Of a stretch of 64,000 nucleotides of DNA, positions 51,668-62,336 are shown piece by piece. The stretch is taken from NCBI GenBank assembly GCA_905233465.1, contig CAJOEI010000002.1:112654-176653 (forward strand), given 5' to 3'. The notes below the pieces were generated by a model that saw only the letters and a list, made by a program, of their open reading frames with translations, ran no database searches and was not told the DNA's origin. This stretch comes from an uncultured Bacteroidaceae bacterium (lineage in GTDB: Bacteria; Bacteroidota; Bacteroidia; Bacteroidales; Bacteroidaceae). Numbering within the stretch: position 1 is the first letter of the stretch; the number at the start of each line of letters is the position of its first letter. The position numbers were made by a program, and so were the translations under genes.

Positions 51668-52335
51668 AATCTCCTCCCCCTCAGCCTCAGCTATATGCGG
51701 CAACTCAACCTTTTCTGAACCTGCCAAATCAGCAATGGTTCGCGCCACTTTCAATATGCGGCTATAGGCACGGGCTGAAAGCTTCATTCGTTCCATTGCC
51801 AATCGCAGCATTTTCATAGATGACGCATCAGGAGTGGCATATTCCTTGAGCATTCATAGCATTGCAATGGATACCCTTGTAAGGTTTGAAGCGGTCTTCT
51901 TGGATGTTGCGGGCACGGATGACGCGCTCACGGATGGCAGACGACGGTTCGCCAGGCTGCATCTGGCTGAGCTGGGCGAAGGGTACTGCCTGTATCTCAC
52001 AGTGGATATCAATACGATCCAGCAGCGGTCCGCTAATCTTGTTCATGTAACGTTGTATCTGACCAGGCGTGCAGACACAGCGATGTGTGGCATCACCGTA
52101 GTAGCCACAGGGACAGGGGTTCATGGAAGCCACGAACATGAAGGAGGCCGGATAGTCAATACTGTATTTGATGCGTGAGATGGTTATGTGTCTGTCCTCC
52201 AATGGCTGACGCAGCACCTCCAACGATGCACGGTTGAACTCAGGCAACTCATCCAGATGATCTCACCAGGCATGGGATTGGCACCACCACCCACAAGCGC
52301 CACTGCCTTGGCACGATGATGGGGTGATGTCTGCG
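51668..52335 (-). pseudogene. yifB: Decayed 3' remnant of yifB/comM (Mg-chelatase-like AAA+ ATPase), fragment 1
   Basis: [24 protein letters not shown] / [27 protein letters not shown]...[11 protein letters not shown]...[13 protein letters not shown] and frameshifted ...SARAYSRILKVARTIADLAGSEKVELPHIAEA. Confidence 0.85.
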
Positions 52336-52340
52336 AAGGG

Positions 52341-54907
52341 TTATTTGGCTACGATCTTATTGCCGCCCTGGATGTAGATGTTCCCTTTTTCTACCTTGTT
52401 GACTCGCACGCCGCTGAGGTGGTAGATAGGCTGAGCGTGGGTTTCCGCTTCTGTGATGCGGTTCGCCCCTGTCTCGATAACATCATAGACTGTGATCTTC
52501 CAGTCGGTGGACCAGTTATATTGGTCAGACTGCACGGTGTTGTTTGATGCTTTGTATTTACCGCCCATATCACCATTCTCGGAAGAGGCTGACCACACAC
52601 CATTGATGCGCATTGACAGACAACCGGCGGCAACACCGGGCTCGATGGTATAGACGGCCCCCGTGGCATCCACGCCCTCGTACGTCAGATAACGGCCTTC
52701 TGCCTTGGCGGATTCAAACTTCCAGCCGCCATCCACCTTCACAGCCCTCCAACCGCCGTCGCTGTCGGTAGGTGGGGTAGTGCTCATCGAACGGGTCGTG
52801 CCGTCGTAGTAAACGTAGTTGGTGGTGCCGCCATTGCGGGCAACATATCCCGCGATGGTATATAGCTGGCCGTCCTGAACTTGTAGGCGGTCGAAATCGG
52901 AAGCGTCCACCTCTTCAATCTTGTACTTACAGCCGTCATCGCTCAAATTGCTGCCGCCGCCCCAGTTCAGAATGTTGTAGGGGGTGTTGTTCTGCTGGTT
53001 GAGCTGGTTCGTGCCGCTCTTGATGATAAACAGCCCGGGGGTGTTGCTCTCGACAAACGACCATCCGTTGGCGGGTTTTGCCTTTGTCGTGGAAATGGGC
53101 GAGGTCATGGCCATGTAGGAGTCGTCATAGACGCTCTTGATGTCGAAAGAGCCATCGTTGCGTCCCTCCAACTGCCATACTTGACTGTCGAAGGTGGTTA
53201 GTGGCAGACCAGACATGGTTGTGCCGCTGCCGTTGTTTGTCAGATAGCGGGAACCGCGGTTGGGAGTATAGAGGCGGAAGTACTTGCCTGCTGTGTTCGC
53301 ACTTGTGGGGGCAATCACCTCAAGACCGGCCTTAAGCGCATTGACGGCATTCGTCACCTCGGCATCGGTGATGGTCTGCTGGGCCAGCACGCTAAATGCG
53401 GCATCCTCTGCAGCCCTGAAGGCGCTGACGCTGGCTTCGGTGTAGTCGCCGACTTTCGTCCCGGCCACTATGTCACGACCAGCGGTGATGGCTGTTCCGA
53501 TGGTGTTGCGGCGCGTGGCCATGGCATAGTTGGTGTTGCCTGTCTCAACGGATACGGGAACCAGTTGGTTGGTGTCAAAATCGGCATTGTAGGCGGCAGC
53601 CATCGCATTGGCAAAGACTACACTACCTTTTCCGAGGAGGTATTGGTTGCTGTTGACGTAGTTGGTTGCCATCCGCATTGTCACCATTGAGCAACGGGGT
53701 GTAAGTATCTACGAACTTGACATTCGCGTCGCCGGCAGCGAGCGTATTATTTAACCAGTTGTTGAAGGTGGTGATGCGGCCTGTATTCAGAGAGGCATTG
53801 TTGTAGCGAGGATGGATGGCCATCACGTAGATCTTAGCTGTCGGGGCTTTCGCCTTCAGCTTGTTGATGAGCGCTGTGTAGTTCGACTGCACCGTTGCCA
53901 TGGCGGTAGAGCCTGTGACATCGCTCGTTCCTGTATATACGAAGATGGCTCTCGGACAGCCGGACTTGCCGGCGCCGGTGGCTGCCCATGTGGCATCCAC
54001 TTCCTTGCTGGTTGTGGCGATGTCTCCGCTGTTGTTCCAGCCCGTGCCGCGGTTCTTGACGTTGGGGTTGCCCAACAGCTCCCACCATTCGGCCGTCTTG
54101 ATCTCGGCATCGCCGAATATCATGATGTCATCGTCGCTGATGGGCATCACCGAGAACATGGTGGCACGTCCACCGTGCATACTGGTGAGGCCGTCCTGAC
54201 GCTGAACGGTGGTGAGGTCTCCGTTGACATCGTCGTACACGCTGGTGACATTCTCGCCTAAGTAGGGTAGGATGGCGTGACACCATATCTTATAGGCGGC
54301 GGCATTGGGGTGGAGGTTGTCATTGCTCCAGGCTCCGCCGTTAGCCAGATTCTGCAGTGCGTCGTAGATATCTACGAAGGTGAGGAGGGCATCGTTCGAT
54401 GTGTTGATGTAGTCCTTCAGGATCTCGTTGTAGTGCAGCCACGTTGCCCGAACACGATTACCAGTGTTGTTGTTCAGAATCGGGTACAGGTAGATATGTG
54501 TGCTTGGCGAACGCCGGTGAATGCGATTCACCATGCTCTTGACATAGCTGAGCACCTGCTCGGGTGAAGTTGAGGCCGCCGCTGGTGGCGATGTCGTTTG
54601 TGCCTATCATCAGAAACACCTTGGATGGTCCGTTGGCAATGTAGCTCTCGATGTTCTCACTCTGCTCCGTGGAGTAGGAACCCGAGTTTCCGCGGTTGCA
54701 GATGGGTAGGTAGTTGCCGTTGGCATCCCGGAATACCTCCTGCCAGATGTGCATGTCGGTGATGCTGTTACCGATCATCAGGATACTGCCTGCCTTGGGA
54801 GACAACACCTTGAAACCGTCATAGCGTGCAGTACGGAATGGACCGTCGGCCCATGATAGAACGATGCCGCAGATGAGCAACATCAGTGTAGTTAAGGTCT
54901 TTTTCAT
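52341..54907 (-). pseudogene. Two-domain SGNH hydrolase-like secreted protein with T9SS-like tail, broken by two frameshifts
   Basis: ORFs 54458-54907, 53623-54555 and 52341-53687 join after frame changes near 54562 and 53660-53700; ILMIGNSITDMHIWQEVF, NLHPNAAAY, IMIFGDAEI. Confidence 0.8.
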
Positions 54908-54986
54908 AGTTGTAACTTATTGGTTGAGTTATTTAATTTCCGTTTGTCTATTTACCATCTGACGATTTATCATTTACCGTTTATTG

Positions 54987-55400
54987 TCACTCTCCCCACG
55001 TTTCGCGGTCGAGACTGCGGTAACCGATGGCCTCGGCAATATGCTGGCGCTGCACCTTCTCCGAGCCTTCGAGGTCAGCGATGGTGCGGGCTACCTTTAA
55101 AATACGCGTATATGCGCGTGCGGAGAGTTTGAAGCGCTCCATGGCCTTGCGGAGCATCTCGAGGGAGGCGGCATCGGGCTCGGCGAATTGGTGGAGCATA
55201 CGCTCCGTCATCTGGGCGTTGCAGTGGATGCGGGCCTTCCCCCCACCTTCTCCGACGGGAAGGGAGCTGTAGCGTTCTTCCTGAATCTTGCGGGCACGGA
55301 TGACACGCTCGCGGATGGCGGCCGACGACTCACCTGGCTGCATCTTCGAGAACTGGGCAAAGGGCACGGCCTGTATCTCGCAATGGATGTCGATACTATC
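54987..55400 (-). pseudogene. yifB: 3' remnant of yifB/comM, fragment 2
   Basis: [42 protein letters not shown]...IADLEGSEKVQRQHIAEAIGYRSLDRETWGE; homology starts abruptly at IDIHCE. Confidence 0.88.
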
Positions 55401-55492
55401 GAAGATTATGTAACCCCGTATCGTTCGATAATTTGACTCTGTGAGAAGTGGAATTATTACCATTGCAGCGATTAAACATATTGTTGATATAG

Positions 55493-56499
55493 TCATTGCT
55501 TCTTGCCTCCACGTTTAGCCTTTTTCTCAATACCTTTGATGCTTTCCAAATAGGCTTGTTCAACAGGTGAGAGAGTCTTCACCTGGAATTTCCGATATTC
55601 TGCCAATGCCTTTTCCATTGCTTCTTCATGACTGACAGAGCCACCATCCATCAAGAGCTCTTCTCCAATAGACGTAATGTTGTTGTCAAGTTGACGAATG
55701 TAATCTTCCATATACATGGGGCGATGTTTCAAAGCTTGGATTTCCGCAAAGTCGAAGTATCCAGACACAAGGTTATTCAGTATTTTCAGTTCATCGGCAG
55801 ACAGATAATTTTTTGCAATCTTGATATCATTGATACAAGGCAGCTCCCCTTTGAAGTTGTCAATCCCATGAATGGCTTGTCGGCATTAGCCCGTTCATAG
55901 ATAACCTCTGCGGCTGTATGTCTGTGTGCAGCATAATGTAGCTTGTTCTGCACAATCTTGAAAAACAATCGCGATGTCTCTGAGCGAGGGTCATAGTCAA
56001 CAGCGGTGGCATAAAGGTCAAGCACTTGCCGATAAAGCACCTTCTCCGAAGAACGGATGTCACGGATACGGTCAAGCAGTTCTTTCCAATAGCTTCCACC
56101 ACCAAGGTTCTTTAGTCGTTCATCGTCTAAGACAAACCCCTTTACAATGTACTCATGCAGCCGTTCCGTTGCCCATTGACGGAAACGAGTGGCAATGATG
56201 GAACGAATGCGATAACCAACAGAAATAATCATATCAAGATTATAATAGGGTATCTCGCGGGTAACCTCTCGATTTCCCTCCTGACGAACCTGTCGGAATT
56301 TCCGACAAGTTACTTCTTCGTTTAGTTCTTCATCCTCATAGATGTGCTTGATATGCTCCACCACATTGGTTCGTGAAGAACCAAAGAGGTCGGCCATCTG
56401 CTGTTGTGTCAGCCATACTGTCTTTTCTTCTAATCTAACATCCAGTCGAATAACTCCGTCCTCCGACTGATAGATGATTATGTTTCCTTGTTCGTCCAT
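55493..56499 (-). pseudogene. RhuM-family protein with one frameshift near 55855
   Basis: EEKTVWLTQQQMADLFGSSRTNVVEHIKHIYEDEEL..., continuing in the next frame as KGELPCINDIKIAKNYLSADELKILNNLVSGYFDFAEIQALKHRPMYMEDY. Confidence 0.88.
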
Positions 56500-56612
56500 A
56501 CCTTATTTAAATTTATCAACAGCAAGCAATCAAATTAACCTTATTTTTTCGAGTTGCAGTATCAAGAATCTGCCCCCATGATTTATATTTTCTGACTATG
56601 AGTTTTTATGAT

Positions 56613-59600
56613 TTAATAACCTAAAAAACTGTAATCTCCATCAAAACCATCGGGCATATCCCCATACATACCATCTGTCATGGCATCCCATGTATCTCGC
56701 TCATAGTCGTGATAATCTTCATATGAATCATATGAATTGTAATAGGACTGGTCTTCCTCTTTCTTAGGCTCCTTGAATTGCATATTTTGATACGTACATG
56801 GTAACAATTCGCATCCGTTATTATCAATCAAACCATAAAAATAACTATCCCTTTTTGATTCGTTATTTCTTCTAGATACAATTGCAACGCCATTTTCAAA
56901 ATCGGAACAATCGTCGTAATTCAACTGTTTAAATTCATCCTTGACTATGTCATAGATATAAACATCTTTTCCGTCTTCTGAATTCTTTATACACAGCACC
57001 TTCTTGTTTAGGACATACTGTAATTTGTCATAGTATGGCTCAACAATCCATTTCATATCACTATTTAAAAGGCCCCATTTGCCATGAGCTCTAACAGGAA
57101 TATAGTTGTCTTGCCATTCAGTACACCATTGTATGCCTACAGGTAAGAGAATTTCTTTTTTATTATTTGTTGATTTAATCTGTCCTTTCTCGTTTATGGG
57201 CTTTGTTCCTAAATAATATTGCCTGAAGACAAGATTCTCTTCTTCATCAAAATCTATTTGTATTTGCTCCAAATCTGTAAGTGCAAATGTCTCTGTTCCC
57301 GAATCGTCAATTATACCCTGAGAATTTCCCTTACTTACAACATGGAATCCTTTGTGCCCTTCACTACACCAATCATATCCCCTTACATGACCGTCAGTCC
57401 AGCCACTGTTGTCGTCATAATAGCGATAGAGTATATCTCCATCCAAAGAGATTTGGTTCTTGTGACGATAATCTGAAACTTCTATACCATTTTCTATCTT
57501 TTTCGCAGAATCATATACAAAATCCGTCAATTCTTTTCCATTAGATCCAATTATGCCATATTTAGTACTGGGAAAACTACTTCCTTTGATTTCTTTTTTT
57601 GCGACAATAGCTATGCCCTTAGAAAAAGGTTGAGCTTCTGAATACTGATAGTCTATTATTAAATTCCCTTTAACATCAACATACCCCCAAAGCTTGTTAT
57701 TGCACCTATCTTTTATTACATTTCTGCATACAGCAATTAGACCAGAACCAAAACCATTAATATCATCATATCTTGCTTCGAGAACTACATGACCTTGTGC
57801 ATCACACAATCCCCATTTTTCTATTTTACTAGATTTATATTTCACGCTAATGCAGAATATCAAATAATCAGTATCCATAGGCACGATACGACATGGAGAG
57901 AAATAGTTTGTTGAGAGACTTTCGGTTCCTGGCATTTCTATTCTTGACTTAATATTATTACTATAAAAAAGCAATATACCCGAATCACGATAAATATCAA
58001 AATGGGTACGGTCAGCAGTTAAACAAACGAACATCCGTTCATCCTTGTACCTCTTCACACTTTTGTAATATCCCTGGAAGAGAATTTTACCTGTTTCATT
58101 CAAGGCAAATGATTCATCTTCTTTCTTAGCAATAGAAAGACCATTATTAAAGAGTATAGGTTCATCGTAAATACATGGTATTATCATATTCAATTTTGTA
58201 TCAACAACTCCCCATTTCCCTTTGCTGTGTACAGTGAGAAAACCTTCTTTAAATTCCGTTGCGCACCAATCAAAATCCTTAGGAAGCGATATGACTTCAC
58301 CATAAAGAGGAACTTGTAATTCTCCATCATTATTTAAGTTACGCTCTTCGGGAATCCATTCACTTTCCCAATTGTCATCATATGACTCGTACCTTTCAGT
58401 ATGCCCAAATGATTTATGAGTTACTTCAAACCCATTATTAACAAATGAGATTGTTCCATATTGTCGATATGGGAATATAAGTTTTCCCGATCTATCTATA
58501 ATTGATTTGTTATATTCAGAATCATATACAACACAATAATCATCAACAAAATCCTCTACATTGTAAAATTGGCAAGAGATAACTTCGTCTCCTCGTTCGT
58601 TAATGAATCCCCATAGTTCATCTTTTGAAACTGCAGCTAAGCCTGAAGAAATTACTTCTGCAGTCTTACCATAGTCTTGCATTATAACGACTGGCGCCCC
58701 ATTATTGGGTATAATCCTGTCGCCAGATGTGTTATAGAAAATAAATCGTTCTTCATCTTCATCCCATTCTTCACGAATCTGGATATAAGGTGGCGCATCG
58801 TTGTGGGAAGAAATGAGACGTATATCATCTTCCGTGAATGGAATTATAATCTTGCCGTATATATCAACAATTCCAATGAATCCGTCTTCTTTCCGTCTAA
58901 CTTTATATAAGCCAGGATAAAAGCGTTTAACTTCACTATAATTGTTAGAGAAAGTTATAATGCCTGTTTTTTCAAATACAGCAAGATTACCATGCTTGTC
59001 CAAATAAATATCCTTTTCTTCATTGTCTACAAACTTAGCGTAACCATCTTTAAAATCTCCTATTTCGTCATTAATGCCAGATATTATAATCTCACCTTTT
59101 GTGTTAACAAATCCCCAAAAACCATCAACTATTACTTTAGCTAAGCCATCATGAAAATGCCATATCCTTTCTATGCGATTAGAATTCAAATTTAATTCTA
59201 TTCCATCAACCAAATAATTCCCATTTCGTAATAGCTTATGTGTAATGAAAACCTCATCTTTATCCTTAAACGAGACAAGAGCAACATCATCATGAAAATC
59301 ACTCACATCCAGATTGTTGGGTAAACGAATAATTTCTTCTCCTTTAGCATTAACAAATGTCCATCTCTTTTTTTCGGAAACGGCGGCCATACCTTCATGA
59401 AAATGACGTACAGACGTATATTTTGTATCGATGATTAACTCATTTTGACTATTTATGAATCCCCACAAACTATCTTGTTTAACTGGGAACAATCCTTCTG
59501 TTGGTTCAAGGACATCTGAATAAATAATAGGGGCAACAAGCTCATTATTAAAGTTTATCAATCCAGTATAGCCGTTTTTGCTAACTTTAATATAATCTTT

Positions 59601-62306
59601 TGACAAAATGACGATTTCATTATATTCGAAAGGTACAACTGATTCACCTAACTTATTAATTATACCTTTTTTTCTTAATAGCGAAGCAACTGAATAGCCA
59701 TACATAAAATCAGATACTTCATCATATATACATTCTATAATTGCATCTGTACTAATATTTATGAAGCCCCATAGATACATATTCCTTTTTCTATAAGGAG
59801 AGAAAGGACCTTCCTCTTCTTTGATAATAGCGACAGCAGCTAATCCTTCATTGAAATCTCTTCCTCTTGAATATCTTTCAGGTAAATTAACTAAAGATGT
59901 TCCGTTAATCAGCACCGTTTCATTGCAATAGTTAACGTTCTTATATATAGCCTTTCCATTCTTATCTTTACGAGATTCTGACACTAAAAGACTATTTGGT
60001 TCATTGAATTCCAGGGAGAAATACTGCGGCTCAATGACAATTTCACCTTTTTTATTAATTAAACCATATTTTCTGTTATTATAGGGATATTTATTTGTAG
60101 ATAAATACGCATATTCTCCTTTGAATGGCCCTATTTCGTCATAGTCACGTTTTCTTATGACATCTCCTTGTCTATTGACTATGCCATAAACCTTTAAAGC
60201 TCCCAGATAATCTGAAATAACAATGCAACTATCATCATAATATATTGCAGTTTTTACACTGCCAATCTCAAAAATATCGTTATCATCCAATGATATAATA
60301 TAATCTTTGTTACCAACCTTGACATGGATATGATTATTTACGACATCATCAAGGAAATCATATTTACATGGTAACACGCTAGCCCCTTGTTTGTCAATTA
60401 GCCCCCATTTGTTATTTGAAACAACTTTCGCATATTCTCCTTCAAAAGCAGAAATTGAATCATACTCTTGTGGAACATTTATCTGATAATCGCCACATTC
60501 CACTACTATATAGCCATCGTGATTAATTATCATTGACTCTAGAATCTTGTCATGCCATCTCTCTTCCTTAATAATAGCCTCGAATTGTCCATTCTCTGAA
60601 AGCCGAACATTCACATATTTGCAAGGAAGAAAGACTTTCGCCTTATAATCAATGATACCCCACCGCCCATTTCTTTCGACCTTATAAAAGCCTTTATCAA
60701 GATATGTTATTGTATTATATGCAAATTCTGAAATCTTAGTTCCATTTGTATCTATAAGTCCCCAGAATTTCCCATCATATGCGATTGATCTATCGCCGAT
60801 AAAATCGGAAACCAGACAACATTCACAGTCAACATGAATATCTTTAGAATTATGCTGACATATAAATCTGCCATTAATATCAATCTTTGATGTCTTATAA
60901 TTACTGCTACCCCAACTTCCAAAGTTTATTGAGATAGTGCTTTCACCATTCTTGAAATCTGAAAGTTCACCTCTATACTTGAAAGGAATAACCATATTAC
61001 CAGAAAGATCAATGGTTCCTTTGAGTCCATCAATATTTTCTACAATAGCATACCCCTCTGAGAAATCATGCATCCATACAATTTCCTTAGGCAATATAAT
61101 ATCTCTTTGTATTGTTTTTAATATTATACGGCCCTCCCTGTCTATTATTCTACACAAACGATTACTATATCCTTTAGAAACTTTAAAAGTTCCATCTTCA
61201 CGAACTTCTATATCATCGTTAAATCTATTAGGTACGATCAGATTATCATTCCTATCAATAATTCCATAAGAATATTTTAAGTAAAAAATGAAATAATCAT
61301 CTTTTAAGTGACTTATATTATCGTACTCTGAAGATAAATTTCCTGTGATCAAATTCAAAAGTTGCCATTTTGAATCTTTTCTTACAATTGCTATATCACC
61401 AACACATTCTTTTATTTCAGAATAAATACAATCTGCAATAATAGAACAATCCTGCTTTATTATACCGAACTTATAATTGCTTGCTATAATAGTATAATTG
61501 CCATAGTTATTTCCACACCAGTCATAGATAGTCGGCATTTCCAATATACCAGTATCAGATTCTACTATAAAACAGTTCTTAGAAGAGTCGTACAAAACTT
61601 CGTATGATTTTTCTTTAAAGCCTTTTTGGTAAATCAACTTGAATATGTCATCATGCAAATAGTTAACATTCCAATATTTAGGCTCCAAAATAACATTTCC
61701 GTTATGGTCTGCAATTCCATGTCCTACCTTTTGACCTGAAAATGTCACAAATGAATTAGGTGTAATATGAAAATACCCATAGTTCTCTAACAGCAAATCT
61801 CCTTTAAGATTGTAAAGCCACCTGCTACCGTTACCATTGCTAAAGAGTATTAACCCACATTTAATATCTTCAACTTGTCGATTATCATCATATTCTATAA
61901 TCAATTGATTGTTGTATAAAATACCATTGTGTTTGCTCTGACTGACAAAATACAAGTTGTTGTCTAATTTAAAAACAATATCGTATTTTTGGAAATCTTC
62001 ACAAAGAACATTTCCTTTGTCATCCAAAAGCATTCCCTTTGAGTCACACAAACATTTCTCCTTTACATAACACGAGTTGTACAATTCAAATATACCTTTT
62101 CTTAGTCTCTTAATGTTATAATACTTACATGGAACTATTTCTTCACCATTTTCATCTATAACGCCGTAACTGGAATTATAATCTATTCGAACAATGGCAA
62201 AACCATCTATAAAATCTGAAGAGTCACGAAATCTACAAGGTATTACAGTTCCTGTTTCAGAATTATAATATCCCCATTTACCATTCTCTTTTATATTAAT
62301 CAGCAT
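56613..62306 (-). CDS. Giant WG-repeat protein (1897 aa)
   Basis: Dozens of (K/L)WG(L/Y/F)I(D/N)..G..(I/V)(I/L)P..Y units; acidic Tyr-rich C-terminus DTWDAMTDGMYGDMPDGFDGDYSFLGY. Confidence 0.92.
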   Translation of the reverse strand: MLINIKENGKWGYYNSETGTVIPCRFRDSSDFIDGFAIVRIDYNSSYGVIDENGEEIVPCKYYNIKRLRKGIFELYNSCYVKEKCLCDSKGMLLDDKGNVLCEDFQKYDIVFKLDNNLYFVSQSKHNGILYNNQLIIEYDDNRQVEDIKCGLILFSNGNGSRWLYNLKGDLLLENYGYFHITPNSFVTFSGQKVGHGIADHNGNVILEPKYWNVNYLHDDIFKLIYQKGFKEKSYEVLYDSSKNCFIVESDTGILEMPTIYDWCGNNYGNYTIIASNYKFGIIKQDCSIIADCIYSEIKECVGDIAIVRKDSKWQLLNLITGNLSSEYDNISHLKDDYFIFYLKYSYGIIDRNDNLIVPNRFNDDIEVREDGTFKVSKGYSNRLCRIIDREGRIILKTIQRDIILPKEIVWMHDFSEGYAIVENIDGLKGTIDLSGNMVIPFKYRGELSDFKNGESTISINFGSWGSSNYKTSKIDINGRFICQHNSKDIHVDCECCLVSDFIGDRSIAYDGKFWGLIDTNGTKISEFAYNTITYLDKGFYKVERNGRWGIIDYKAKVFLPCKYVNVRLSENGQFEAIIKEERWHDKILESMIINHDGYIVVECGDYQINVPQEYDSISAFEGEYAKVVSNNKWGLIDKQGASVLPCKYDFLDDVVNNHIHVKVGNKDYIISLDDNDIFEIGSVKTAIYYDDSCIVISDYLGALKVYGIVNRQGDVIRKRDYDEIGPFKGEYAYLSTNKYPYNNRKYGLINKKGEIVIEPQYFSLEFNEPNSLLVSESRKDKNGKAIYKNVNYCNETVLINGTSLVNLPERYSRGRDFNEGLAAVAIIKEEEGPFSPYRKRNMYLWGFINISTDAIIECIYDEVSDFMYGYSVASLLRKKGIINKLGESVVPFEYNEIVILSKDYIKVSKNGYTGLINFNNELVAPIIYSDVLEPTEGLFPVKQDSLWGFINSQNELIIDTKYTSVRHFHEGMAAVSEKKRWTFVNAKGEEIIRLPNNLDVSDFHDDVALVSFKDKDEVFITHKLLRNGNYLVDGIELNLNSNRIERIWHFHDGLAKVIVDGFWGFVNTKGEIIISGINDEIGDFKDGYAKFVDNEEKDIYLDKHGNLAVFEKTGIITFSNNYSEVKRFYPGLYKVRRKEDGFIGIVDIYGKIIIPFTEDDIRLISSHNDAPPYIQIREEWDEDEERFIFYNTSGDRIIPNNGAPVVIMQDYGKTAEVISSGLAAVSKDELWGFINERGDEVISCQFYNVEDFVDDYCVVYDSEYNKSIIDRSGKLIFPYRQYGTISFVNNGFEVTHKSFGHTERYESYDDNWESEWIPEERNLNNDGELQVPLYGEVISLPKDFDWCATEFKEGFLTVHSKGKWGVVDTKLNMIIPCIYDEPILFNNGLSIAKKEDESFALNETGKILFQGYYKSVKRYKDERMFVCLTADRTHFDIYRDSGILLFYSNNIKSRIEMPGTESLSTNYFSPCRIVPMDTDYLIFCISVKYKSSKIEKWGLCDAQGHVVLEARYDDINGFGSGLIAVCRNVIKDRCNNKLWGYVDVKGNLIIDYQYSEAQPFSKGIAIVAKKEIKGSSFPSTKYGIIGSNGKELTDFVYDSAKKIENGIEVSDYRHKNQISLDGDILYRYYDDNSGWTDGHVRGYDWCSEGHKGFHVVSKGNSQGIIDDSGTETFALTDLEQIQIDFDEEENLVFRQYYLGTKPINEKGQIKSTNNKKEILLPVGIQWCTEWQDNYIPVRAHGKWGLLNSDMKWIVEPYYDKLQYVLNKKVLCIKNSEDGKDVYIYDIVKDEFKQLNYDDCSDFENGVAIVSRRNNESKRDSYFYGLIDNNGCELLPCTYQNMQFKEPKKEEDQSYYNSYDSYEDYHDYERDTWDAMTDGMYGDMPDGFDGDYSFLGY

Positions 62307-62336
62307 GATGATATCTTTAAAGTTAATATTGATGGA

